From Molanna angustata (Eukaryota; Arthropoda; Insecta; Trichoptera; Molannidae): 64,000 bases of DNA. The DNA is taken from contig OY754970.1 in assembly GCA_963576475.1 (NCBI GenBank), positions 40,619,447-40,683,446 of the forward strand, written 5' to 3'. The position numbers were made by a program, and so were the translations under genes. The notes beneath the pieces are model-generated. The model did no database searches. It was not told the origin of the DNA and saw only the letters and a program-made list of their open reading frames with translations. This document shows, one piece after another, positions 44,301 through 55,275 of this stretch (its first letter is position 1; each line of letters starts with the position of its first letter).

Positions 44301-44615
44301 TCAATACGCCTCTCTCGATACGATAGAGGAATTGTAAGAAATAAATCAGGATCGGTAATTAATGTTGTGGTTATAATATGTCTCAAGAAGGCATTATCTC
44401 TACAGTAAACAGATATCAAATTAATATTATAATCGCTACTGTATCGTCCTCAATTTCGAGTAAACATACAAACAATTATGGTTATTTATTTCAAGTCAAT
44501 AATTCTGTTGTACGTCATCACTTAAGTAATTTTATTTTGAAAGAAATGTGCATTCAAGATGTGGTAATGACGGTGAATGAAACAAACACCGTGGACTACT
44601 GTGACACCAATTAGC
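41347..44615. other. No recognised gene; short microsatellites
   Basis: AT-rich apart from 42760-43040. (GTAG)n-type repeats occur at 42785-42810. A tRNA-like word (GGTCTAGGGGTATGGTGAC) is at about 42990-43010, but no paired stems follow. No gene is supported. Confidence 0.4.
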
Positions 44616-44619
44616 TTAC

Positions 44620-44830
44620 GAAGGGACTCCTGATAACCTTGAGAAAGCCCGTCGTAATACGAAGCGTGGGAGGTAGAAGATCAAGAGGTCAATCGCCGAC
44701 TAGAAGTGGCATTAACAAATCCGATACAGGATCATCAATCTCTTAGATCTGCAATCGACCGTCGTATATGAAAGTAGTCCATTCGTTGATTGATTAAGTG
44801 TAGCCACTATCTTTAGAAGAAGATGAAAAT
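44620..44830 (+). mobile_element. Retroelement 3'-end relic with AAG tail
   Basis: Related to 41120-41346: GATAACCTTGAGAAAGCCCG, ATACGAAGCGTGGGAGG and CATTCGTTGATTGATTAAGT. The frame GGRRSRGQSPTRS resembles the RRSRGRPRTRW motif of RTE-type protein ends. It finishes with TTTAGAAGAAGATG, a short AAG tail. Confidence 0.5.
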
Positions 44831-45210
44831 AACAACCAAAAATTACGACCAACAACAGTATTTAAAATATCGTCTCGATAAACAGGCCCAAATGTGTGAT
44901 TTATAATTTGTTACAAGACCAAAAAATATTTATGTATAGATATGAATGATGAAAAATCATGCAGTTTCATAAATACATACATACATACATAAAAATGCGA
45001 ATCACAATTTGATGGTTTGAGATAAAATGAAAGTGATTTAGTAGAGGACTGCATACATAGTATATACATAGTACAGACGAAAAGTTTTATGGGCGATAAG
45101 AAACGCATGAATGATGAAAATTGATGAAGCATTTATTCAATTTCTTACTCATTTTTCTATTCACTATTCATAATATTTATCGTCTTCAATAGGGTGAAAT
45201 ATTTTTACTC
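44831..45210. other. No recognised feature
   Basis: AT-rich with short CATA repeats (ATACATACATACATACATAA near 44975). Confidence 0.4.
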
Positions 45211-45398
45211 CTGGGGGGCAAGTCTGGTTCGATCGGCGAAATCAAAACCCCAGTGATTACCCATATCATGGATATAATTATAGTATGGAGTTCTATGATA
45301 TCTAAAGATATTGTAGAACACCATATACTAATTATATCCATGATATGGGTAATCACGGTGGTTTTGATTTCGCCGATTGAACCAGACTTGCCCCCCTG
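45211..45398. mobile_element. Fold-back MITE family F1, copy 3
   Basis: Same structure as 9154-9345 and 33212-33399: CTGGGGGGCAAGTCTGGTTC at the left, CAGACTTGCCCCCCTG at the right, inverted halves throughout. The two halves match most closely in this copy. Confidence 0.9.
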
Positions 45399-45977
45399 AT
45401 TCGTCCAGTCATAAACCTCTCACGACATATTTGTACTAATTGATTTGATTTCATTGAACTTTGATCGATGACCTAGATTTTTTTCAGTTGGACGTTTATA
45501 TAAATTAATGAGTTTTTTTAGACAATTAAGCATGTTGTAGGTAATAAATATATATTTTTTTAAACTTGAATTGATGACAGCGAAACCTGGAAAAAACCTT
45601 TGAAGTAGATGGTAACAGACCTATTCAAAATAACATTTTTTCTAATTTTATTTTTCATTTATAATAGTGAATGTTACGTGGACTTAACGGAAGATGATTA
45701 CATACAATTAATGCATATCAACGCAATTTAAATAGAGAACCATAAACTGTGTTTCAATTTTTATTGCTTTTTGTCATCCAACTGTCGATTTGTTCAGGAG
45801 AACTTTGTTCTCTTAACATATCGACAATGTATCAAGCCAGAATACGCGAGAATTGTATGGAGAGGTCTACTTTTTTCACGGCTTTTCCAACTTTGAAGTC
45901 AAAAACACCAACTTAGAGGCTTCGGAGCATATATGTTCCATACACGGATTTACTCAGAATTCGGAGTAGAACATTTC

Positions 45978-46050
45978 GTGTGTCTGTGTGTGTGTGTGTG
46001 TCTCTCTCTCTGTGTGTGTGTGTGTGTATGTCTGTGTGTGTGTGTGTGTC
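45978..46050. repeat. (GT)n/(CT)n microsatellite
   Basis: GTGTGTCTGTGTGTGTGTGT, CTCTCTCTCTG and further GT runs. The flanking text (TTTTGATCCGCTCAATTTAC, then TATCTCAGAAACCATAAAAG at 46260) reads like a dispersed insect repeat of unknown class. Confidence 0.8.
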
Positions 46051-46160
46051 CGTCCCCCACTTATAACTTTTGATCCGCTCAATTTACAGAGCCTAAAATT
46101 TCAGAATATATAAACAGTTACAGGCCTACAAAACTTTTATACTCGGAATTTTGAATTTTT

Positions 46161-46260
46161 GTTTCAGTCAGGGGTTATCAACTTTTGAATTTTTATTTTA
46201 TTTTTCCCTTGTTTCAGTCAGGGGTTATCAACTTTTGAATTTTTATTTTATTTTTCCCTA
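46161..46260. repeat. 50-bp tandem duplication
   Basis: GTTTCAGTCAGGGGTTATCA starts at 46161 and again at 46211. The two 50-bp units appear identical except at the last base. Confidence 0.95.
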
Positions 46261-46589
46261 TATCTCAGAAACCATAAAAGCTAGAACGCTGAAAATTGGT
46301 ATAAACATAGACAAATACAAAATCTCAAATAAGTTTTTTCAAAAAAATTCCAGGGTTTCTCAAACATTTTTTATTTAGAAAAGTATTTTTTTTATGATAA
46401 ATTTATGAGTTTAACTGCCTATATTTCCATTTTTTTTAAAATATCGAAAAAAGCCGAAACACCCCAACTAGATAATTTAATTTTATATAAAAAATATTAC
46501 CATTGTAGCAGTACATCTCAAATTTTTTTTAACAATTTTTATAAAAATTGAATTTAGTGACGACATCGTTTCATACAATTTGTATGGTA

Positions 46590-46868
46590 GTCACCTATAC
46601 ACAATATCAAAGAAGACTTAATAGTTTGATACTTCATCTCTAAACATACAATATACATATACCATCATGCTGTTTTCATATTCCGGGTAGGAAAAAAAGA
46701 CTGACCTCCATACTATCCTATCTTGACTACCTAGGTACATGTGTTGTATAGAAAACTAAATATCATAAAATAATAAATAATTTGTATTTATGGGTTTGGT
46801 ACTTATTCTTCAACTATACATACTATCGCTGTCGACAGTTGGATCTCATGTGTTACATGCAACTAGTA
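46590..46868 (+). repeat. Dispersed repeat R1, uninterrupted copy
   Basis: It matches 481-608 plus 830-975 and lacks the SINE present there. The 3' end has the perfect palindrome CTGTCGACAG and stops at CATGCAACTAGT. The left edge ATATCAAAGAAGACTT fits a TC start. A Helitron-like identity is possible but unproven. Confidence 0.6.
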
Positions 46869-47730
46869 ATTAAAAAAATACTTAATTGTTCGTTGTGTCC
46901 AACAAAATATTCACATTTTTGTCTTTGAAATAAGACGTTTATCGTTAAATTGGAGTTCGTGTCCAAAATCAAGTGCGTTGTAGAGAGCGGAGTGATGGAG
47001 ACTAAGGGCGGGGGCGGTAGGTGGTGTCTTCCTCGGTACATTCCCAACGTCTTCCCTTTGGGTCCCGTAATGGATTGACAGTCCTTTGTCAAAGGGGACG
47101 TGGAAAGTTGATCAGAATGAAGGAGCGGAACAATCCGTTTAGGGTAAAAGAACGACGTGTCCCTCATTACAGTAACAGACACGGAGGACTTGCCTCACCC
47201 ACCCCTCACCGCCTCAACACAATTCAATCCTCGCAGACTTTCTTTTAAATCTTCACCATTCATCACAGTCATGTCCCGGGGAAGAATCATGCTAATTCAT
47301 TGAGTTAAGCTTATGTACTTATAGACAGCATACATAGGTATTTTGGGTATCACGCAAACACACGTTAAAGTATTGTACCTATGTCATGTGATCAAATACA
47401 TAGTAACATACATTTCTTAGAAAAATATTATGTCCCATTCTGATTCGTCTAAATTTATCCGTCTGAATTTTAGTATATGAGAAATGTCAATAAGTTGACT
47501 GCATTTATACGGAACTCATTACGTCACACCGCGCGGAAGAAATCCTTTTATCCATGGTCACCCGTTGGTTATAGATGTTTTTGTACTCCTAAACGAATCA
47601 GAATAGGACATATTGAACTAGTTGCTAAAAAAGTAAAAATAAATTATATAGTCAGTAGTTTTAATTTTCAATAAGGATTGGATAGGGCAAATACACCGAC
47701 TACAGCAAACGTGGTTTTAGTGTGAAATGG
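46869..47730. other. No recognised gene
   Basis: The stretch 46990-47270 is less AT-rich, with open frames of up to 109 residues on both strands. None resembles a family I know, and the frames overlap each other, so I make no gene call. Confidence 0.35.
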
Positions 47731-47734
47731 ACTA

Positions 47735-47926
47735 AGGCTGAGTTGTTTCAACAAGAGTATCAGTAATAGTATAGTTAAAATAATTTGATTTCATAAAATT
47801 GTTCAAAATTGCGTCGTTTAACGGCATTAGATTTCAATGAATCAACTAAAAGCTTTGAACAATTTTATGAAATCAAAGTATTCTAACTATACTTTTACAT
47901 TAATCTTTGTTCGAGAAACACAGCCT
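47735..47926. mobile_element. TA-flanked fold-back MITE (192 bp)
   Basis: Outer ends AGGCTGAGTTGTTTCAAC and its inverse (GTTCGAGAAACACAGCCT) are flanked by TA on each side (47733-47734 and 47927-47928). Inner arms TTTGATTTCATAAAATTGTT and its complement pair over about 40 bp. TA flanks and terminal inverted repeats fit a Tc1/mariner-derived MITE. Confidence 0.8.
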
Positions 47927-47928
47927 TA

Positions 47929-49030
47929 GTGGATTAGTTAGTATAAATTACCGTCAGAAATGAGTAGCGCAGTTTGAGGTTTTCATTAAATTACATTGTT
48001 TCACAGAAAAAATAAATGATTAAATAAAATAATTAAATGTATAAATAAATGAATAAAAAAATGAAAAAAAAAATATTAAATAAATGATGATGCATCAAAT
48101 TAAAGTGCTGTACGTATATTTGTAATAATGTGAGCGAGCACATAATGAGTATTAGCTGTCTGCAAATATTTTCATTATTATAAGGTGTATCTTCAGAGGC
48201 GATGTAATACTAAGAGATGACGTCACAAGTAAGTACATATGTAGGTACTGACAGAGAGCCACCTACTCTACTAAGCGGACCGTTTAATACTATCTCCATA
48301 CAGCGAAGTGGTTGATTAGAGGATCCTTTGAGAAGTGCAGTGCTGCCCAAGTACATACATACATAGGTAGATACCTTCATATATAGAGAGTTAGGTAGGT
48401 AGGTACCCTGCGTCTTGGAGCAATGATGGAAGCATTTGCCCAGAAGCTCAACTTTGACCCGACTCGCAAGAAGATTACTCGCTCTAAGACGAACATTATA
48501 CACCAAGCCACTCAACTTGAATTTATTTGCATAAGATAATTTGAATCAGTTTTATAATTTTAAACTTGCTTCATTTTGTAAGGGATGCAACATATACCCA
48601 TCTATACATATTATTAAACTTGACAGTGTAATTGCATATTGCATAATTAAAAAAAAACTCGTTCATGTTAATTTTACAAATACTTCGTGGTTAAATATTA
48701 CAATCAATCGAATACACAACTTTACCACATAATCGATTAATTTTCAAAGCTTCATCCATTTTATTTATTCAACAACCATAAGAGAGCTGCTTTGTGATTA
48801 TTTTAACACAGCCACGCAGGGGACACCAGTTATTAGGATTTGTGTCCATATTTCTTTTCCGAAGAAGCGCGCACTGCGTGGCATTTGAAAGGGTTTGAAA
48901 TGTGTTCATGAAAATATGAATTCCGATCTTTATTTATTATTTTTAAAAACAAGGAATCATTAAAAAACGATAAATTGAATAAAAAATAAGAAACATATTT
49001 TATGAATTTGTTTAAAAAATATAATTTGGT
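47929..49030. other. No recognised gene; short GTAGGTAC microsatellite
   Basis: TTAGGTAGGTAGGTACC lies at about 48390-48407. A 101-residue minus frame at 48210-48515 has no recognisable motif. Confidence 0.4.
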
Positions 49031-49081
49031 TATAATAAATGTTACCTACATGATACAATCATGTAGGTAACATTTATTATA
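49031..49081. repeat. Hairpin with 24-bp perfect stem
   Basis: Arms 49031-49054 and 49058-49081 (TATAATAAATGTTACCTACA, then TGAT) are exact inverted copies with a 3-nt loop. Confidence 0.9.
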
Positions 49082-49117
49082 CTCTATGGAAAATCGTCGA
49101 TAATCGTTTAGTCATGA

Positions 49118-49373
49118 TCGAATATTTTTACTATTGCATATGCGCAAATATTGGATTTTTTTCCCTGTGCAGGGCTTACGACCTGTCATCGGTTGGTTTA
49201 CGTGATCACTTTATGCATAAAGATCACTTTATGCACTTTACACATAATGTGATCACGTAAACCAGCCGATGACAGGTCGTAAGCCCTGTAGGTGCCTTGA
49301 TTTCCCGGTTCTCCTACAGTAAAATATTCCAACTTCGTCTCTGTTGAGATATTTAAAAATCTGTTAAAAAAAT
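49118..49373. mobile_element. Fold-back element F3, copy 2 with internal deletion
   Basis: It has the same 5' segment as 22645-23096 (ATTGCATATGCGCAAA) and the complete right arm (GATGACAGGTCGTAAGCCCT to CTGTTAAAAAA). The left arm has lost its outer 90-odd bases between CCCTGT and GCAGGGCTTACG. The 12-bp flanks TTTAGTCATGAT and TTTAATCATGAT differ by one base and look like a target duplication. Confidence 0.8.
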
Positions 49374-49375
49374 TT

Positions 49376-49969
49376 AATCATGATATTGTAATAATGGCCC
49401 TTAAAGAGTAAAAAGACAAATACTTGATTTATTTATCGGCTCTTCCATCATATTTTAAAGCTTGTAAATGAATGTATGTATATTTGGTATGTGCCTACAG
49501 TTATTATTAGTGCATTCTGAAACCCCACACCCTCTCACTCTCAAAGGAAAACCTAAAATTGAGATAACAATATTCATTAAGCCGGTGATTACTTGTAACA
49601 ATTATTATTTAGCCCAGAAATAGCCCACGGACTCGAGGAATTAGTAATTATCTCACAGGTTTGAGTTCGCTTAATATTAACACGTGTAAAACATTTAGAG
49701 ATAAGGTTGCTTGCTTGACTGAGTACATTGTATTATACATTTACATACCTATATAAAATGTACATACATACATACATGTAGATATTATATTTACCTCTGA
49801 TAAGTCGAATGATCCTAGTTAGGGCTGTCACACGCCCCGTTAGGCAGGGACATTTCACAGTGTATTAATCTTTATATCAACATCAAGCGCCCGTCTGTCA
49901 CACGTATTTTTATTCAATAAAAATGCAAACTTGAATATTGTACGCACATCTGGCTGCTCTGTAATCTAA
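49376..49969. other. No recognised feature
   Basis: AT-rich, with CATACATACATA-type repeats near 49770. Confidence 0.4.
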
Positions 49970-50045
49970 AGACTAGCTGGTTGGAAGAATTTTCCATTTG
50001 GTAAAGAAAAACTCTGCACTTGCACAGGATGTAAGAAGATTTTTA
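49970..50045 (+). mobile_element. SINE A / CR1 3'-tail fragment, decayed
   Basis: GCTGGTTGGAAGAATTTTCC, ATTTGGTAAAGAAAAACTCT and GCACTTGCACAGGATGTAAG match the shared 3' region with about 20 percent changes. The hairpin is destroyed. Confidence 0.5.
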
Positions 50046-51030
50046 AGATAAATCTATGCATTTGTTTTGTTTTCCAATCTCGTCATTGATAAAAAGTGGT
50101 GACATTGTTATTGTAATCGTTATTATGGCAGCCCTGTTCTTTTAGTTATAGGACATGTAAATACTTGCGAACTATTGTTTTGCAATTTCTTGTTTCCGAA
50201 TAACAAAACTAAAACATTAGGTATCGCAGAACTGCCAATATGCAATGTTTTGAATTATTTTATAGATTTCGCGGCGTTATTCGATTGGTTTAGATTATCA
50301 ACATTATTAATAAACATATTATAGGGGTAGTTCATTTGAACTTCATCTGATTCCCAAAATATTAACAAAAACATAATTTTTTTGAAAATCTCTAATGACG
50401 AATTGCCATTTTTTTGTTAATTTGATTTAACGTTTAATAAATAAGCAAGATTTTCCAGAAACAAATATAATCTATGGATTTAAAACGATTTTTTTGGACA
50501 AGCCTTTATTTTCATATCCATGCATAACAAAAGTGATGTGTTTAGATTAGACCATTCGATTGTCGATTAATTTATGAACGCTTTAAACTGGAAGTTACAA
50601 TATATAAGCTGGTATACCACAGAGCAGGAATATTTGTACCAATTGATACGATGTGAACCTATATATACAATTTGAACTATGGAAGTTCCATTCTGTAGTT
50701 ACGGTGTATGTAAATGGGCTCCGATTCAATATCACATGACAATTCCCCAAACGGACGGATAGTGGGTGCAACCAAAGGAAGGGAAGGAGTTTGGGGATTG
50801 GGCTCTATTCGGGGCCAAGTGAAGCAATGAGGACCGTTTTTGTCTGCCGAATTTATTTTCCTGTGTGTTTTTTAATAATTATTTCTTTGAACGAGTTTCA
50901 TGGGTCTATCCTGGGTCATTTTATCAAGTCTTATGAGGATTATTTTTATTGTAAAACCAATTAGGTACTACTATAAACATTTTCGGCTGATACAAATCTT
51001 GTAAATTTGAGAAAACATATAATTTGTAGT
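50046..51030. other. No recognised feature
   Basis: AT-rich sequence with a short GC-richer stretch at 50740-50850; no supported feature. Confidence 0.4.
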
Positions 51031-51350
51031 ACTTACCTGCCCACATGGAATGTTACTTCATTGTTTCAAGCAAATGAAATAAAATATTAATATTAACCCG
51101 TAGTTGGTTCCGAAACTGTTTCAATCAAACGAAATGAAATATTAATAATAAACCGTAGTACCTATATCTAGATACATAGATGTATGGTTTTAAATATTGT
51201 ATCAAGCAAATGAAACGAAATAAGAATTTGTGGTACCTACCTGCCCACAAGAATGTAACTTCATTGTTTCAAGCAAATGAAACGAAACATTAATATTAAT
51301 CCGTATTTGGTTTCAAAAATATTTCAAGCAAACGAAACGAAATAGTTATT
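51031..51350. repeat. Complex tandem repeat, 200-bp period with TTTCAAGCAAATGAAACGAA subunits
   Basis: The block CTTACCTGCCCACATGGAAT, then GTTACTTCATTGTTTCAAGC (51036) recurs about 200 bases later (51236). Within these, TTTCAAGCAAAYGAAACGAA-like subunits occur near 51063, 51118, 51191, 51267 and 51326. Confidence 0.8.
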
Positions 51351-52100
51351 AATATCAATTTGCCTACATGTGTGTATGTATGGGAGCTTCCAAATTTGTG
51401 TCGAGGCGATATTCAAAATGTCATTGTACCTTATATGATAGGTCAGTGATGTGTGATGTGTTATACCCTCGAAATGATTATGCACTCACCGTTAGACCGG
51501 GACTTCGGGGGGGGGGTGAAATGGGTAGATATTAGGGGTATTGGTGGGTGGGGTGTTGTTGCCAGTGGCTTAACCCTTTGGCGTGAATAGATAAGATTAA
51601 TGTAGCGCCGATCGGCAGACGGTCGCGGATTGACGCGCTCATCGGTAAATGTGGAAATACATACAATATCATATATCGGTGGAGTTTCCATATCTCTCAT
51701 CCGGTATATCTACACATTATACCACACTAGTACCATGCAATATTATCGATGTGTTCCATATGTTTCAACGCAGAGTTTCCAAACCAATAAAAATATTGAT
51801 CAAATACATACGTACTTATTATAATTTGTTTGCTAATTATTCTTCAATTGATAGTCTTAGTTATTTTTTGCATATATTTTAATACTATTCATTAAATATT
51901 GTCATGTATTCATTATTATTTCTATTTTATCGACTGTTGTATCTACAAAATACGAAATTCAGTTTAAATGACCTTCATTCTAAAATTTTACAACGATCCT
52001 ATTTTAGTTCAAAAAGTTACTGAATTGGAGCTAATATTTAATTTTTTTTACAATTAACAAACTCATTTTACATATAATTATAAATCCACCTCACTAGGAT
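51351..52100. other. No recognised feature
   Basis: AT-rich except for a G-rich stretch at 51500-51560. No gene is supported. Confidence 0.4.
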
Positions 52101-52319
52101 TAGCCTGTACCGAGGTGGAATATTTCACAATCACATAATACATTTATATACAATATTTTCATCGTATTTCATCATACAGTTTCCATGAAAATGCTTATTT
52201 TATATAGTAACATATCATGACTTATGTATCTAAACAAAATAAATCAAACAATAAACCCATAAGTATACATATGCATCCAAACAAAAATATATTAAACAAT
52301 AAATAAAAACACTAAATAT

Positions 52320-52450
52320 AAATATTAAATATAAAACACTAAATATAAGGCCTGTTTCGCACACATACACACCAACATGCACATCCTCACACAAACACAC
52401 AAGCACACACACACATTCACATACACACACACTCTCACAAACACATCATG
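52320..52450. repeat. (CA)n-rich tract, probable 3' UTR of the adjacent LINE relic
   Basis: CACACACACATTCACATACA and similar runs directly follow (in minus-strand sense) the stop codon of the reverse transcriptase relic at 52461. Confidence 0.65.
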
Positions 52451-52460
52451 TTCATGTGTA

Positions 52461-52811
52461 CTAGGAAGGGACATAGGTAAGCATCTTTTCAGTTTCCCTT
52501 CTTCCCATTTTTAGCAACCAGTCCGTCAACAAACCTTTAAGTGCAGGATAACCAAGGTTAAAATTTTTATCTTGAACTGTATTAAACAGCCTGGGTGCCA
52601 AAAATGAGAAGTGCCTATGTGCGAATTCGGTTCTGGTCCTGGGCACCTTGTAATGCTTCCGATTACGGCATCTCGTTGAAAGTTGATGGGATAGTGGTAT
52701 CAGCAGATGTCGATGCTTTGCGTAGTGAAGTACAATTGTTTTTGTGTATATTTGTCTGACGTCAAGTACACCAAATTCGCAAAACAGCTGGTCGGATGGA
52801 TGTCTGTATGG
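52461..52811 (-). pseudogene. LINE reverse transcriptase C-terminal domain, 116 codons open
   Basis: The minus strand is open from about 52811 to the stop at 52461 without a break. It reads HPSDQLFCEFGVLDVRQIYT, KTIVLHYAKHRHLLIPLSHQ, then VPRTRTEFAHRHFSFLAPRL and FNTVQDKNFNLGYPALKGLL. LFxEFxVLxVRQIYxKxxxxH is the part just after the thumb of CR1/L2/Jockey-type reverse transcriptases. RTxFAxRxFxFLAPRLFN...FKxxLTxWLL is their usual end. The catalytic core is missing, so it is a 5'-truncated copy. The parent LINE differs from both large LINEs here. Confidence 0.75.
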
Positions 52812-52923
52812 TTTTTTAATTATAAGTATTAAATAATATAACTACAAAAAAGAGTTTTTTTGTTTATTTTTGGAGTAACATAATTTGGTGGTCCACTAAA
52901 AAATATGTAAGTTTAACTAAGTA

Positions 52924-52972
52924 TAGTTTGTCGATCGACAATTCTTGATTGAACTTTATTGTATGTAGATAT
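52924..52972 (+). repeat. Dispersed repeat with TGTCGATCGACA palindrome, copy 2
   Basis: AGTTTGTCGATCGACAATTC and TTGATTGAACTTTATTGTAT match 21185-21232. It lies upstream of a GACGCGTTTCGTGCAAGGCA, CATCGTCAGAAT segment (53025-53060) that looks like part of another dispersed element. Confidence 0.65.
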
Positions 52973-53784
52973 ATTACAAATGTAAAAAAATACTTGTTAT
53001 TTGTTCTATTGAAATTTAATTGATTATTGACGCGTTTCGTGCAAGGCACATCGTCAGAATAATACTCTACAAGTCTGAGACTAGTGGTTATAAACAAAAT
53101 TCACATGTCATGATGATAAATGTAGCTATCTACTTATATTTTATACAAAGTTAGTCTGCGTACCCTAGATTAAAATCCTCTGCAGGTAATGTTGGTAAGG
53201 TATGCATTACAATATGCTCATCTGGGAATCAGTCGGTGTGGAATGGCTTCGTAGATTTCTCCTAATACATACACATATTAGTACCTACATACGTAATAAA
53301 TATCTATCATTTACCTTCACACATTACATGTCATACTACTAGGAATACCTATAGAACATTGGTATATGCACAACTCCTCGATTATTATTCATCATTATTC
53401 TGTCAATAAATCCAACGTTTTCGACTAATGAATAATAGGAGAGCATCTTTTTTATATTTAGAAACAAATGAACTTATATTCTGATTGAAATTAATTATAT
53501 CTAATGTTTCTATTGGTGTGATTATGGCTTTTTGCAATGAAAATCGCAGTAAATTATTTCATTATTCAAACAAAGCGCCCAGTTTATGGAATTTCTTCTT
53601 CCTCATGACGTGTCCTGTCGGATCCCCCCGACATTGACTCTCCTTTCCTGTCATTGTTGTTTTTTGTAGTTATAAAATGCAGTTCATTCATACCATCACG
53701 GCATATCCCACAATGTGGAGTAACCAGCGAAAGGTGTGCGGGTGTGCATTGCCTTATAAAAGGGAGAACAACACATCTATGTAT
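52973..53784. other. No recognised gene
   Basis: AT-rich. CATCGTCAGAAT at about 53050 also occurs in the fold-back element at 13427, which may indicate a shared repeat family. Confidence 0.35.
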
Positions 53785-54204
53785 ACATATTTATTTATTT
53801 ATATAATTTATGTACATGTGTACAAAGGCAGGTTTATTGCCATAAGGCAATTTCTTCCAACCAACCCGAGCAACGTGAAGTCTCTTAGTTAAATTGGTAC
53901 AGTACTAATTAAGTGAGAAATAAATTGATAAAAAATAACATAAAAGAGTAAGAAATATAAAAAAAAAATTACAAAGAGAAAAAAAAATGATTAGAGAGTT
54001 TAAAAATTAAAGAATAATAAAAATAACACTGATCATAGCAATGAGGAAAAGGAGGTTACGGAAGGATATAGAAGGAATTTAGGAACTATTTGACAAATAA
54101 AGTTTTTTTAGTTTACCTTTAAATATTTGAATGGATTGAGATGACGTTACTTCATCACTTAGGCCATTCCATAGTCTAGCTGATTGTACTTGAAAAGAGG
54201 AGCT
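53785..54204 (-). pseudogene. CR1-like LINE 3' end (same family as LINE 1)
   Basis: On the minus strand, 54204-54079 is open for 41 codons: SSSFQVQSARLWNGLSDEVT, SSQSIQIFKGKLKKLYLSNS, then a stop. This aligns with SSSFEVQSARLWNSLSPDIA near the end of ORF2 of the LINE at 976-5361. The 3' UTR then runs to the hairpin ATTGCC-TTAT-GGCAAT (53835-53850) and a TAAATAAATA tail near 53790-53803. It is a 5'-truncated insertion of the same family, with the 3' hairpin intact. Confidence 0.85.
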
Positions 54205-55154
54205 GAAATATATATTCATATATATTTTGTTAACAATGTATACATTTATTTGCAGACTAACAACACATCTATGTATACATTTATATTTTGTTAACTGTTA
54301 TATTATGCTGATAAATAATATCATTATATAATTTTTTGACACAGTTTTACTCAGTTTTTGACAGTCAATCATGTGATCAAATTTAAAATTACGTTAATAT
54401 CTTGCAATAATAAATACATAGGTACATATTGCAGTTACATTGCAATAATTAACAATCATAAGCAGTATTTATTTCATATATAATTTGAAAATGGAAAATT
54501 TATATACATTCACTACATCACGGCATTGATTACCCGGTACTTACGGATCAATCGAAAAGGATGATAATATTAAGAGAAAGGAAAACCTATTCTTAGCCAG
54601 TGCCCCATGGCTAATAATGTATATTTGAGTAATAAAAATCAGATATTTAATTTCTCTAAACCAATTTTTTTAACGATTCAGTTCTAAACGATCAATACTG
54701 TTAATAAACTCGGGTGTTGGAGTTAAATATATAAAAAAATAAGTTTTCATTTAATGGTAACCATTACGGGCGTATTCTTTGAGTACATCTCGATTGAAAG
54801 GAATTGGTCTGGGCTATAGAATCCGAACACCTACCGATCGACACTAATATTATAGGGGAAAAGCATTAAGAGGAAACTGCGCAATGAAATCCGAGGGTCC
54901 CTTTAATAAAAATATCTTAAATCGCCAAACATATTGGAATGCATTTACTAGGGTAATTCGAACGTTTAAACTCAGGATAAGGGTGTGAATCTGTGATCAT
55001 CTCACCCGACTATCCTAAAAATATTTATTATATCCAACGGCTCCCCTTTAAATAATGTTCATTTTATTATTGGAGTTATGTAATATTTATTTTTGTATTT
55101 ACTATCGACGAGAAATGGGTTATAAAACGCTTTTACACCGTACTTCTTTAAAAT
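54205..55154. other. No recognised feature
   Basis: AT-rich sequence, no supported feature. Confidence 0.4.
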
Positions 55155-55275
55155 AATAATACTAAATATTTTCTTGCACCCCGTGCAAGTGGCAAGTTTA
55201 TGGCCATAAGGAAATTTCTTCCAAATAACCAGTGTTTTCAGCCCAGAGAAGCCATATTTGCGTGAGAAATGAATA
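55155..55275 (-). mobile_element. SINE family A, truncated copy
   Basis: On the minus strand, TTCATTTCTCACGCAAATAT, GGCTTCTCTGGGCTGAAAAC and GCACGGGGTGCAAGAAAATA match the body and 3' end. The hairpin is damaged (ATTTCC-TTAT-GGCCAT). No tRNA head. Confidence 0.8.

Noticed and set aside
45978..46050. CRISPR-like or regulatory repeat
   Set aside because: It is an ordinary dinucleotide microsatellite without spacers.
46853..47248. Overlapping 109- and 75-residue frames
   Set aside because: They lie on opposite strands of one moderately GC-rich patch, with no family motif and no splice or start context I can support.
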